NCBI GenBank assembly: GCA_025055175.1
Contig: JANWYT010000023.1
Coordinates: forward strand, 62,001 to 126,000
Reading direction: 5' to 3'
Source: Anaerolineae bacterium
GTDB taxonomy: Bacteria > Chloroflexota > Anaerolineae > Aggregatilineales > Phototrophicaceae
DNA: 64,000 nt
The notes beneath the pieces were generated by a model. It ran no database searches. It was not told the origin of the DNA and saw only the letters and a list, made by a program, of their open reading frames with translations. A program made the position numbers and the translations under genes. Shown here one piece after another: positions 7,688-16,169 of this stretch (positions are counted from its first letter, which is position 1; every line of letters starts with the position of its first letter).

Positions 7688-8500
7688 ATGATGATCGCCA
7701 TCGACAACCTGACGCAGAAGTTCAGCGCGCCCGACGGCACAACCGTCCACGCCCTAGACAGGGTGAGCCTGCACATTCAACAAGGCGAGTTCATCTCGCT
7801 GATTGGGCCGAGCGGCTGTGGCAAGAGTACGCTGCTGCGCATCATCGCCGACCTCATCACTCCCACCGAAGGACAGGTGCTGGTCAACGGCAAGCCCGCG
7901 CACCAAGCCCGCCAAGACCGCGAATACGGCTTCGTCTTTCAGAGCGCCACGCTCTACGATTGGCGCACAGTGCTGAAGAACGTGGAGCTGCCGCTGGAGA
8001 TTATGGGCTATGGCAAGGCCGAACGCGAAGCGCGCGCGCGCGACATGCTGCGCCTGGTGGAGCTGGGCGACTTCGCCAACAAGTATCCTTGGCAGCTCTC
8101 TGGTGGTATGCAGCAGCGCGTCTCCATCGCGCGCGCGCTGGCCTTCCAGCCCAAGATTTTGCTGATGGACGAGCCGTTCGGGGCGCTGGACGAGATGACG
8201 CGCGAACGCATGAACAATGAACTGCTGCGCATTTGGCAGCAGCTCGGCGTGACTTGTATCTTCGTCACCCACAGCATTCCAGAGGCCGTCTACCTGAGTA
8301 CGCGTGTCGTCGTCATGTCGGCGCGCCCAGGTCGAATCTCGGCCACGATTGATATCCCGCTGGCCCAGCCGCGCGGGCCAGAGACGCGCGACCACGACGA
8401 TTTCTTCCATCTGCAAAGCCAAGTGCGCGCCGCTTTGCGCGAAGGCGCAGGCGAGAAGGTGGATGAACGCACAGCGCGCCGCGTGGGGGTGGATGGCTGA
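7688..8500 (+). CDS. ABC transporter ATP-binding protein
   Basis: The 270-residue cytoplasmic ATPase carries all the motifs: Walker A GPSGCGKST (near residue 40), Q-loop FVFQS, signature LSGGMQQRVSIARAL, Walker B ILLMDEPFGALDE and the switch His in VTHSIPEAV. It belongs to the nitrate/sulfonate/taurine family (SsuB/TauB-like) and would power the two permeases on either side. The C-terminal tail of about 40 residues is rich in Arg and Glu. A second ATG lies one codon after the first. The stop overlaps the next start by one base (TGATG), so translation is probably coupled. Confidence 0.92.
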   Translation: MMIAIDNLTQKFSAPDGTTVHALDRVSLHIQQGEFISLIGPSGCGKSTLLRIIADLITPTEGQVLVNGKPAHQARQDREYGFVFQSATLYDWRTVLKNVELPLEIMGYGKAEREARARDMLRLVELGDFANKYPWQLSGGMQQRVSIARALAFQPKILLMDEPFGALDEMTRERMNNELLRIWQQLGVTCIFVTHSIPEAVYLSTRVVVMSARPGRISATIDIPLAQPRGPETRDHDDFFHLQSQVRAALREGAGEKVDERTARRVGVDG

Positions 8501-9789
8501 TGGCCGAGACGACGCTGAAAGCTGCTCCCCCCAGCGCCAGGCCGCGCCTGCTGCCGCGCGCTATCCAGGCCAGCGGCAGCGCAGGCCGCGACTCGCTGGC
8601 CATCATCGCCCTGCTGCTGATCGTCGTCACCGTCCACATCCAGAATCCGCTGCTGCAGTTCGAGACGCAGTTTGGTCGCGCCTTCCGCAACGCCAGCCTG
8701 CAACCGGTGCTGGCTCTGGGCCTGGCCCTAGTGGTCGGCCTGCTCATCCACGACATGCGCGCCTGGCGCAACGGCTTCACCAGCTTCTTGGGCGGCGTGC
8801 TGGCCGCTTACAGCGCCTTCATCGTGCTAGCGGTGGTCTTCCATTGGCACGCTCTCGCCGTGCTGGTGGGCTTGCCCGTCGAAGCCTTCGAAGCCCAAGT
8901 ACGCGATGACAGCCTACGCCCCGCTCTAGAGACGGCCCTGAGCGCTGCCCTGGCCTTTGAAGCGCTGGCCATCGTCAGCTTAGTGCTGCTCTGGTCGCCC
9001 TGGGAGCGGCTGGCCATCTACCGTCAAGCTATCCAGCGCAACGCGCCGGCCCTGCTGGTGGCGGTCATCGTGTTGGTGGCCTGGGAGGTGTTGATCGTCG
9101 TCCTGCGCATTCAAGAATTCTTCATTCCGCGCCCTAGCCGCATCTTCAATACGCTGATCGACATCTATCCACGCCTGGTGACGGTGAGTTGGAACACCTT
9201 CCAGAACGCCATTTGGGGCTACATCTTCGGCTGTGGGCTGGGCTTCTTAACAGGGGTGGCGTCGGCGCGCTTCGTGGGCTTCAGCCGCGCGCTGCTGCCC
9301 GTCGCCATCGCCCTCAACAGCGTCCCAATCATCGCCTTCGCGCCCATCATCAACAATTGGTTTGGCGCGCTCAACCCTGCGTCCAAGATGGCTATTGTAG
9401 CCATCATGACCTATTTCCCGGCCATGATCAGCACAGTGCGTGGCCTGAACAGCGTCACGCCCTTGCAATTGGAACTCATGCGCAGTTATGCCGCCAACCC
9501 CGGCCAAATCTTCCGCAAGCTGCGCTTGCCCGCTTCTCTGCCCTTCATCTTCTCTGCGCTGAAAGTTGGCACGACGGCCAGCATGATCGGCGCTATCGTC
9601 AGCGAATATTTCGGCGGCACCACTCAGGGCTTGGGTTATCGTATCCGCGAGGACGCCGCCAACTTCAAGTATCCTGACGCCTGGGCAGCGATCATCATCG
9701 CCTCGCTGCTAGGGATACTGTTCTACTCCTTGGTCTCAGCCGTAGAGCGCCGCTTCATGCCCTGGCAGCACGGCCTCCGCGATGAGTAA
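8500..9789 (+). CDS. Long ABC transporter permease with extra N-terminal membrane domain
   Basis: At 429 residues this permease is about 150 residues longer than its partner at 6770. The C-terminal half (from about residue 170) is a normal BPD_transp_1 domain with the same SYAANPGQIFRKLRLPASLP coupling loop. The N-terminal half adds about four predicted helices (for example LAIIALLLIVVTVHI and PVLALGLALVVGLLI) that I cannot assign. Together with the shorter permease it likely forms an asymmetric channel. It is followed after 38 bases by the binding protein. The two permeases probably arose by duplication, with the extension acquired or lost in one. Confidence 0.85.
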   Translation: MAETTLKAAPPSARPRLLPRAIQASGSAGRDSLAIIALLLIVVTVHIQNPLLQFETQFGRAFRNASLQPVLALGLALVVGLLIHDMRAWRNGFTSFLGGVLAAYSAFIVLAVVFHWHALAVLVGLPVEAFEAQVRDDSLRPALETALSAALAFEALAIVSLVLLWSPWERLAIYRQAIQRNAPALLVAVIVLVAWEVLIVVLRIQEFFIPRPSRIFNTLIDIYPRLVTVSWNTFQNAIWGYIFGCGLGFLTGVASARFVGFSRALLPVAIALNSVPIIAFAPIINNWFGALNPASKMAIVAIMTYFPAMISTVRGLNSVTPLQLELMRSYAANPGQIFRKLRLPASLPFIFSALKVGTTASMIGAIVSEYFGGTTQGLGYRIREDAANFKYPDAWAAIIIASLLGILFYSLVSAVERRFMPWQHGLRDE

Positions 9790-9827
9790 AAGTTTGTGGT
9801 ATCGACGCGATTTCTCAGGAGGAAACG

Positions 9828-10931
9828 ATGCAAATCAAACGTTTGGCTCTGATGGTTGGCGCGTTTGTCGCCCTGGCCCTAGCTCCGCTAGCTTCGGCTC
9901 AAGACCTCGTCCCCGTCCGCTTGCAGCTCAAGTGGGTGACGCAAGCCCAATTCGCCGGCTTCTACGCCGCCGCCGCCCAGGGCTACTACGAAGAGGAGGG
10001 CTTGGCTGTAGAGATTCTGCCTGGCGGCCCAGACATCGGCCCGCAGCAGGTGGTGGCTGCCGGCGGCGCCGAGTTCGGCATCGATTGGATGGGCAGCATG
10101 TTGGCCAGCCGCGAGCAAGGCACGAAGGCCGTCGCCATCGCCCAAATCTTCCAGCGTTCGGGCATGCGCCAGATCACTTGGGCCGACAGTGGCCTGGAGA
10201 CTTTCGCCGACCTGCGCGGCACCGTGACGGGCGTCTGGGGCTTCGGCAATCAATACCCGCTGTTCGCTGCACTGGTGAAGAACGGCATCGATCCCGACAA
10301 CCCAGATGACATCACCATCTTCAACCAGCCTTTCGACATGGTGGCTTTCCTCAACCGCGAGATCGACAGCGCCGCCGCCATGACCTACAACGAGATGGCC
10401 CAGGTGTTGGAATTCGTCGCCGAAGACGGCACGTTCCCCGTTTACACCCTGGAAGACATCAACATCCTCGATTTGAACGAAGAAGGCACGGCCATGCTGG
10501 AAGACCTGATCTTCGTCAACGAAGACTGGTTGGCCCAGGAAGGCAACGAGGAACTGGCCATCAAGTTCCTGCGCGCCAGCTTCCGTGGCTGGGTCTACTG
10601 CCGCGACAACATGGAAGATTGCGTTCAGTACGTGTTGGAACAGGGCAGCACCCTGGGCGTCGGCCACCAGACATGGATGATGAACGAGATCAACAAGCTC
10701 ATTTGGCCCTCGGAGAAGGGCATTGGCCAGCTTGATATGGACTTGTACCAGCAGACCGCCGACATTGCCCTGAACTACAAGGTCATCAGCGCCGCTCCTG
10801 ATGAAGGCGCAGTCCGCCTCGACCTGGCCGCCGCCGCTCTAGAGAGCCTGCAAGCTGACTTCCCCGACGTGGACTTCTTCGGCCTAGACTACGAGCCTAT
10901 CGAAGTAGCTATCACGCCTAACGGTGAATAG
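9828..10931 (+). CDS. NMT1/THI5-like substrate-binding protein
   Basis: The 367-residue protein starts with a Sec signal peptide (MQIKRLALMVGAFVALALAP, cleavage likely after LASA) and has no lipobox cysteine. The mature part opens VRLQLKWVTQAQFAGFYAA and contains GYYEEEGLAVEILPGG, typical of ThiY/RibY-type and other NMT1-family binding proteins for pyrimidine, riboflavin or sulfonate-like ligands. The ligand cannot be decided from sequence. The ribosome site AGGAGGAAACG before the ATG is near perfect and stronger than those of the upstream genes, which fits the usual excess of binding protein. It is the last gene of the operon and is followed by a strong terminator. Confidence 0.88.
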   Translation: MQIKRLALMVGAFVALALAPLASAQDLVPVRLQLKWVTQAQFAGFYAAAAQGYYEEEGLAVEILPGGPDIGPQQVVAAGGAEFGIDWMGSMLASREQGTKAVAIAQIFQRSGMRQITWADSGLETFADLRGTVTGVWGFGNQYPLFAALVKNGIDPDNPDDITIFNQPFDMVAFLNREIDSAAAMTYNEMAQVLEFVAEDGTFPVYTLEDINILDLNEEGTAMLEDLIFVNEDWLAQEGNEELAIKFLRASFRGWVYCRDNMEDCVQYVLEQGSTLGVGHQTWMMNEINKLIWPSEKGIGQLDMDLYQQTADIALNYKVISAAPDEGAVRLDLAAAALESLQADFPDVDFFGLDYEPIEVAITPNGE

Positions 10932-10952
10932 GACTCTGCCTGCCTGAAACTC

Positions 10953-10988
10953 AAAAGCCCCCTCTCCACGCGGAGAAGGGGGCTTTTT
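10953..10988. terminator. Bidirectional rho-independent terminator
   Basis: A G/C-rich hairpin with arms AAAGCCCCCTCTCC and GGAGAAGGGGGCTTT (one A unpaired) ends in a T-run on the plus strand and in the complementary T-run on the minus strand. It closes the ABC operon and the convergent S41 peptidase gene. Confidence 0.9.
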
Positions 10989-11026
10989 GTGTCGACTGGG
11001 CAGCTGTGCGCTGCCCTCGCACAATC

Positions 11027-13039
11027 TTACGGCAGGCTGCTCAGGTGCTGGATGGCTGCGTCTAGGATTGGATCGCCGCCATTGAAGATAGCGAACAGCG
11101 TCTCTTCGGTCACAGGGACGCGCACGGTGGGCGCAACGCCCTTGCCTTCGATGTGGATGTTGCCCTGCATGTCGACGGCACGGCCTACGGTGAATTGGCC
11201 GCGCAGGCCGCCGGGCATGGCGAAGGCCTTGACTGAACCGCCCAAGCCGCCCGTCGGATACATGCCGACGATGGCCGCGCGGTTTTGCAGCGTCATAGCA
11301 TAGCTGAAGAACTCGCAAGCGCTCAGGCAATTCGGGCCGACCAGCACTGCGACCTTGCCCTCCCAGCGCAGGTCTTCAGGTGGCAGGTAGAATTGGCTGA
11401 TGTTGCTCTCCTTGAAGACGAATTGACCTTGCTCTTTGTCGTAGAAGCCGCTGTTGCCCAGCTGCAACTCTTCTTGGAAGAAGTAAGCCGCCATCTGGCG
11501 CGCCAAGAAGCCGCTGCCGCCGCCGTTGTTGCGCATGTCGATGACGATACCGGCCAGCTCTTGATCTTTGGCCAGGCGCAAGGCGCGCTCCCACACCAAG
11601 ATGGACAGACGGTCGTCGTCGCTGAACGAAGCGATGGTGATGACCATATAGCCATCGGGGCGTACGCGGAACTCTACGGGCAGGCGGTTGGGATCGACGC
11701 CGCGGAAGAAAGACGAGAACGCGAAGCTGTCGCGCTCGGCGACGGCGTTCATGGTCACTGTCTGTGCTTGACCACCGGGGTTGCGGAAGGTCAAGCGGAC
11801 CTGGCTGCCCACCGCGAAGCGGGTGGCGTAGCGCAAGCGCTGGAGTTCGGCGTAATGTGGCGTGCTGAAAGGCGCTGACCAAGCCACCGCCTGCGCCACC
11901 CAGGCGTCAATCGGCGTGTCGTTGATGGCCAAAATCTCAGCACGGGGCTGCACACCAGCTTGCTGGACGGGACTGCCGTTCAATACGAAACTGGCGATCG
12001 TGCGGCCATCGTCTAGCTTGCGGATGGCTAGGCCGATCCCGCCGGCTGTGTCGCTGCGAAATTGATCGATCAAGACGTTGGTCGTGCCGCTAGAGACGTG
12101 GCCGTCGGGGATAGCCCAAGTGAAGTCGCGCAGGGCCAGAGCGTAGGCATTGAAGTCGTTGTTGGCCTGAGCCTGTTCAAAACGCGGGCGGAACTGAGCC
12201 TTGAGCGCGTCCCAATCGATCCCTTTGTATTCCGTGAAGGCGTATTCGGTGCGGAATAGCTCAATCAGCGCGTCGAAGGCCTCCGTGAAGCTCAGGTTGG
12301 AGTAGTCGTCCAGTTGGGCCGAAGGTGGCTCTAGCAGCGGGATGTTGGGCTGGCGCGAGCGGTCGAAGATGAACGGCTCTTGATTGATGTCTACGACGGT
12401 GTAGCCCTGCGGCACAGTCACCAGCGGATCGTCTTCGGTGAACAGCATACGGTCTTGGCCGTAGCCAACAGGGAAAGCTTGTCCAGGCACGGGGGCGTAG
12501 ATGAGCAGCTTGCCGCCGATGTACTCGCCCAGGTTGGAAGCATTGGGGCTGACCAGCATGGACGCATACGCCCCCGACCAACCGCCGCCGCCTTGATCGC
12601 GGCGCTCCAGGTAGGGGTCGCCCCAGGTGTTCGACCAGTAGGCTACGGCATAGACCATCACGCCAACGTCATCTTGGCCATCACGAGTGAAGTCGTGCAG
12701 CGGAGCAGCCGGCGTCTGCGGCAGGTCGAGGCTGTAGGTGAAGGGCGACACTAAAAAGTCGCTGGTGATCTTGCCCAGGACTTGCGACTCGATCGGGAAG
12801 ACGTACTGGCGATCGCGACGCACGAAGCCCGTCTGATCTTCTAGGATGACCAGCGGCTCGCTCGTCCCCAGGGTGAAGAAGGGATTGGTGTAGGTGACGC
12901 TGCCGACGATCCGCACCGGACCGCCTTCATCGTTGACGATCGTCGCGTTGGGGATGGCTTCCCCGATGGCTGCGACGCTCATGGTGCCGAGCATGAGGGC
13001 TACTACCAAGATGGCCAGGCTATGACTGCGCTTCAACAT
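11027..13039 (-). CDS. Secreted S41-family peptidase
   Basis: This protein of about 670 residues begins with a signal peptide (MLKRSHSLAILVVALMLGT). A PDZ-like region (PVQQAGVQPRAEILAINDTP) precedes the S41 catalytic domain, which shows IVIDMRNNGGGSG and the nucleophile region GPNCLSACEFFS. The Lys that follows in CtpA-type enzymes (GKG) is replaced by TGGLGG, so it is closer to the IRBP/tricorn-like S41 group than to the classical C-terminal processing proteases. The N-terminal 250 residues are not assignable. It should act outside the membrane on proteins or peptides. The ATG at 13039 is 7 bases after AGGAG; an ATG two codons earlier (13045) is too close to that site. It stands alone and shares a terminator with the ABC operon. 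Confidence 0.86.
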   Translation of the reverse strand: MLKRSHSLAILVVALMLGTMSVAAIGEAIPNATIVNDEGGPVRIVGSVTYTNPFFTLGTSEPLVILEDQTGFVRRDRQYVFPIESQVLGKITSDFLVSPFTYSLDLPQTPAAPLHDFTRDGQDDVGVMVYAVAYWSNTWGDPYLERRDQGGGGWSGAYASMLVSPNASNLGEYIGGKLLIYAPVPGQAFPVGYGQDRMLFTEDDPLVTVPQGYTVVDINQEPFIFDRSRQPNIPLLEPPSAQLDDYSNLSFTEAFDALIELFRTEYAFTEYKGIDWDALKAQFRPRFEQAQANNDFNAYALALRDFTWAIPDGHVSSGTTNVLIDQFRSDTAGGIGLAIRKLDDGRTIASFVLNGSPVQQAGVQPRAEILAINDTPIDAWVAQAVAWSAPFSTPHYAELQRLRYATRFAVGSQVRLTFRNPGGQAQTVTMNAVAERDSFAFSSFFRGVDPNRLPVEFRVRPDGYMVITIASFSDDDRLSILVWERALRLAKDQELAGIVIDMRNNGGGSGFLARQMAAYFFQEELQLGNSGFYDKEQGQFVFKESNISQFYLPPEDLRWEGKVAVLVGPNCLSACEFFSYAMTLQNRAAIVGMYPTGGLGGSVKAFAMPGGLRGQFTVGRAVDMQGNIHIEGKGVAPTVRVPVTEETLFAIFNGGDPILDAAIQHLSSLP

Positions 13040-13157
13040 CCGCATACTCCTCAAAAACTGTTTCCAGAGATTCGACTATCGCATAGCGCACAGGGTATTC
13101 ACCCAGTGTAACCGATTTTCTGCTCAGGGCGACTAAGCACCCTGTGAAAGAATCACC

Positions 13158-13631
13158 TCAGCGCTGGCCTTCGGCGCGCAATCGACGGAAGAAGGCGCGC
13201 AGCTGCTCGGCGGCTTCTTCGGCGAACAAGCCCCGCTCCACGTGGACAGTGTGGTTGAGCTGGGGATGGTGCAACAAATCGACGACGCTGCCGGCCGCCC
13301 CAGCTTTAGGATCGAGCGCGGCGTAGACCAAGCGCGGCAGACGGGCCAAGACCATCGCGCCAGCGCACATGCAGCACGGCTCTAGGGTGCAGTAGAGGGT
13401 ACAATCTTCTAGGCGCCAGTGGCCCAGGGCCTGCGCCGCCTGACGGATGGCCAGCATTTCGGCGTGGGCGGTGGGGTCGCCGTCGGCTTCGCGGCGGTTG
13501 TGGCCTCGGCCGATGATCTGGCCCTGGCGCACCACCAGCGCGCCGATGGGTACGTCGGCATGAGCAGCAGCGGCTTCGGCTTCGGCTAGGGCTTGGCGCA
13601 TGAAGGCCGCGTCGTCGTCGCTGAAGGGCAT
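13158..13631 (-). CDS. tadA: tRNA adenosine deaminase TadA
   Basis: The 157-residue zinc enzyme of the cytidine-deaminase fold carries the HAEM motif (TAHAEMLAI, Glu is the proton shuttle) and the zinc cysteines in EPCCMCAGAMV. TadA converts A34 to inosine in tRNA-Arg(ACG), letting one tRNA read CGU, CGC and CGA. Length and motifs are normal. The start lies 3 bases after the stop of the upstream membrane-protein gene, in a four-gene leftward operon headed by a beta-CASP nuclease, so an RNA-processing theme is plausible. A guanine deaminase is the main alternative, but the GAMV and DPKAGAAGSV segments are TadA-like. Confidence 0.92.
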   Translation of the reverse strand: MPFSDDDAAFMRQALAEAEAAAAHADVPIGALVVRQGQIIGRGHNRREADGDPTAHAEMLAIRQAAQALGHWRLEDCTLYCTLEPCCMCAGAMVLARLPRLVYAALDPKAGAAGSVVDLLHHPQLNHTVHVERGLFAEEAAEQLRAFFRRLRAEGQR

Positions 13632-13634
13632 GAC

Positions 13635-14030
13635 TCAGCGCGGCGTGCCGCCGTAGGGTGGGCGCGGCGCGGGGGGCGAATCGTCGTCGTCGCTCTCCAC
13701 GCGGATTTTATGCTTGCCGTTCAGGCGATTGGCGAAGTCTTCAGCGTCGCGCAGCTTGCGCTCGGCGCGCAACAGCGGGTCTTCCACGATGGATTGCGGC
13801 GCGCGCGGCTTGATCGGCTCGCTAGGGACGGGCGGGTCTTCTGGTTCTGGAAGCTGCCAGCTTCGGACTTCGGCGACGGCGCTGAAGATCAACACAACGG
13901 CGGACGAGATGGCGGCGGTGGCCACCACCCAGGCAGGGAAGCCCAGGTCGGGCCTGGTGATAGCTAAGCCCAGGCACAACAGCAACACCAGCAGAGCGAC
14001 GACAAAACTGAGGCGACGGGCGGTCTTCAT
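13635..14030 (-). CDS. Small two-helix membrane protein, unknown
   Basis: This 131-residue protein has two hydrophobic helices close together (residues about 8-25 and 33-50) with a GLAITRPDLGFP turn between them, then a Pro/Glu-rich and charged cytoplasmic-type tail containing KLRDAEDFANRL and a DDDD run. I do not recognise a family. It lies 18 bases after the clamp-motif protein and 3 bases before tadA, so it belongs to the same operon. No catalytic motif is visible. Confidence 0.7.
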   Translation of the reverse strand: MKTARRLSFVVALLVLLLCLGLAITRPDLGFPAWVVATAAISSAVVLIFSAVAEVRSWQLPEPEDPPVPSEPIKPRAPQSIVEDPLLRAERKLRDAEDFANRLNGKHKIRVESDDDDSPPAPRPPYGGTPR

Positions 14031-14048
14031 CTCACAATCTCCACAACA

Positions 14049-14483
14049 CTAAAACAGCGAAAGTTGTCTGGCGCGGCCATCGTTCGGCTTGACGATGGGG
14101 AAGAGGGTGCGTTCATCGTCGGGTGGCTCTGGCGGCGCTCCGTCGGCGGGCAGAGGTTGGCCTTCAGCGTCGTGGGCAGCTTCGTTGACCAGGGCGACGC
14201 AGGCAGGACAAGTACATTCGGCAGGGTGCGGCTGGAATGAGGCAGGTTGGGCAGGCACAGCGGCTTCCAGAGAGGGCAACTGTGGCTGGAAGCCGTCGGG
14301 CAGGTCTTCAGCACGCATAGTGGCTTCGATGTACAGGGCGCGCAAGTCTCCGCGGCTGAAGCCCAGACGCTCCAGCAGCGGCTCTAGCGTCTTCAGGGTG
14401 ACCTTGTCGTCGCGGCGGATGACGGCCTTGTACTGCTCGCTCAGGCAGCGCCGCCATTCTTCGAAGAAAATGCTGCGTTCCAT
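14049..14483 (-). CDS. Unknown protein ending in a sliding-clamp-binding motif
   Basis: This 144-residue protein has no recognised family. The first 60 residues look helical and charged (FFEEWRRCLSEQYKAV, LERLGFSRGDLRALYIEA). A middle segment holds HPAECTCPAC, a small Cys/His cluster that could bind a metal. The last five residues are QLSLF, immediately before the stop, which is the textbook bacterial beta-clamp-binding pentapeptide (QL[SD]LF). I checked the codons at 14049-14066 and the reading is clear. The gene lies 18 bases after the beta-CASP nuclease gene. A role in DNA replication or repair through the clamp is an inference from the motif alone. Confidence 0.72.
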   Translation of the reverse strand: MERSIFFEEWRRCLSEQYKAVIRRDDKVTLKTLEPLLERLGFSRGDLRALYIEATMRAEDLPDGFQPQLPSLEAAVPAQPASFQPHPAECTCPACVALVNEAAHDAEGQPLPADGAPPEPPDDERTLFPIVKPNDGRARQLSLF

Positions 14484-14501
14484 CGCGCTTCAGCGCCTCC
14501 A

Positions 14502-15908
14502 TCAAATCTCAAACGCTTGGCCTAGTGACGGGATATGGACGTGTTCTAGGTGTAGCTTGTCCTGCAAGTGGGCTTTGAGCGCTTGGGCAGAGGGCATTTC
14601 GCCATGCACTAGATAGGTGTGGCGCGGACGTTGCTTCATCGCCCCCACCCAGGCGGTCATCTCGTCGCGGTCGGCGTGACCGCTGAAGCCGTCCAACACG
14701 GCCACCTGAGCCTTGACAGCGTGTTCCTCGCCCAGGATGCGCACGCGCTTCTCGCCATCCACCAGCTTGCGGCCCAAGGTGTTCTCGGCCTGCCAACCGA
14801 CGATCAGCACGGTATTCTTGGGATCATCGATACGATTGGCTAGGTGATGGACGACGCGCCCGAATTCGGCCATGCCGCTGGCGCTGATGACGATCATCGG
14901 GCGTTGATCGAAGTTGAGTCGCTTGCTCTCTTCTAGCTTGCGGATGTAGGTCAGGCGCTCAAAGCCGAAGGGGTCTTTGTCGCCTGTCTGAGTCAGGAAG
15001 CGGCGCGTCTCTTCATCATAGCATTCCGGGTGGAGGACGAAGGCCGAAGTGGCATCGACGGCCAATGGGCTGTCTACGTACACGGGCATGTCGGGCAGGT
15101 CGCCGCGCTCGTAAAGCTGGTTGAGGGCATAAACCAGGGTTTGGGTGCGGCCTACAGCGAAAGCTGGGATGATGACCGACCCGCCGCGCTTGAAGGTATC
15201 GCGCAGGACGGCCTCAAGCTGGCGCGTGGCGTCTTCGATCGGAGCGTGCAGCCTGTCGCCATAGGTCGACTCCATGATGAGCAGGTCGGCGCGCTCCAAC
15301 AGGGCGGGATCGCGCAGGATGGGCAAGCCCTTGCGTCCCAAATCGCCGCTGAAGACCAGGCGATGTTCGCGACTGCGCCTCGTGTCCACGATCTCCAGCT
15401 CCACGATGGCGCTGCCCAGCATGTGGCCGGCGTCGTAGAAGGTCAGGTAGACATGAGGAGCGATCAGGCGGCGGCGGCCGTAGCTCATGCTGGTGAAGGC
15501 GTCCAGGCAGTCCAGGGCGTCTTGCTGAGTATAAATGGGCTGGATGGGTGGCTCGCCGCGCTTAGCCTTGCGCTTGTTCAGGAATTCCACGTCGCGCTCT
15601 TGGATGTGGCCGCTGTCGGGCAGCATAGCGGCGCACAAGTCGCGAGTGGCGGGGGTGCAGATGATGTCCCCCTTAAAGCCGTTCTTCACTAGGTTGGGGA
15701 TGTTGCCGCTGTGGTCGATGTGCGCGTGTGACAAGATGAGCAGATCGACGCTGGCAGGGTCAAAGGGCAGCTTGACGTTGTGCGCATAGGCGTCGGCTCG
15801 TCTGCCCTGGACGAGGCCACAGTCCAACAGGATGCGCATATCGTTGACTTCGATCAGATGCTTGGAGCCGGTGACAGACTGTGCCGCTCCGTAAAAGGTG
15901 AGACGCAT
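14502..15908 (-). CDS. Beta-CASP metallo-beta-lactamase-fold RNase (CPSF73/YSH1-like)
   Basis: The 468-residue protein has a complete metallo-beta-lactamase active site, including SHAHIDHSGN, DAGHMLGSA, FSGDLG and ESTYGDR, then a beta-CASP insertion and a C-terminal RMMBL region with DGFSGHADRDEM. This group includes archaeal/bacterial CPSF73-like nucleases that process or degrade RNA in the cytoplasm. No KH domains are present, unlike archaeal aCPSF1. I chose the ATG at 15908; the open frame continues 32 codons upstream but through the promoter. It heads an operon with two unknown genes and tadA. Confidence 0.9.
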   Translation of the reverse strand: MRLTFYGAAQSVTGSKHLIEVNDMRILLDCGLVQGRRADAYAHNVKLPFDPASVDLLILSHAHIDHSGNIPNLVKNGFKGDIICTPATRDLCAAMLPDSGHIQERDVEFLNKRKAKRGEPPIQPIYTQQDALDCLDAFTSMSYGRRRLIAPHVYLTFYDAGHMLGSAIVELEIVDTRRSREHRLVFSGDLGRKGLPILRDPALLERADLLIMESTYGDRLHAPIEDATRQLEAVLRDTFKRGGSVIIPAFAVGRTQTLVYALNQLYERGDLPDMPVYVDSPLAVDATSAFVLHPECYDEETRRFLTQTGDKDPFGFERLTYIRKLEESKRLNFDQRPMIVISASGMAEFGRVVHHLANRIDDPKNTVLIVGWQAENTLGRKLVDGEKRVRILGEEHAVKAQVAVLDGFSGHADRDEMTAWVGAMKQRPRHTYLVHGEMPSAQALKAHLQDKLHLEHVHIPSLGQAFEI

Positions 15909-15942
15909 GGTGAACTGCCTGAATGCGCAGAATACGTCTTTG

Positions 15943-15970
15943 ATTATATCAGACAGTGCTATCTTTTCAC
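15943..15970 (-). promoter_or_regulatory. Promoter of the beta-CASP nuclease operon (extended -10)
   Basis: On the minus strand a TATAAT (15943-15948) is preceded directly by TGA, giving an extended -10. A weak -35, GTGAAA (15965-15970), lies 16 bp further upstream. Confidence 0.6.
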
Positions 15971-16000
15971 TGAGTAAGCGCACAGGAAGGCGAGTCAGGC

Positions 16001-16035
16001 GCACGAATGCTCGTGATCTCTTTCAGCCCTCGCCT
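16001..16035 (+). repeat. Dispersed intergenic repeat, copy 3
   Basis: The copy reads GCACGAATGCTCGTGAT, then CTCTTTCAGCCCTCGCCT, matching copy 2 at most positions. It lies in the divergent gap between the nuclease operon and yqeY. Confidence 0.55.
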
Positions 16036-16120
16036 TGATGGAGAAGGGCCAGAGCGAAGAGCTGCGGCGGCCTTGAGCCTGAAATGAAGCGTCCTTGCCC
16101 AAGTAAAATTTGTGCAGCTT

Positions 16121-16129
16121 TGCTAGAAT
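16121..16129 (+). promoter_or_regulatory. Extended -10 promoter of the yqeY-pgpH-ybeY operon
   Basis: TGCTAGAAT combines a TGN with the -10 hexamer TAGAAT. No good -35 is present at the usual distance. The ATG of yqeY follows about 40 bases later. Confidence 0.5.
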
Positions 16130-16169
16130 AGACGCATTCAGCCCGACGACGTAAGGACAGCACACGACG

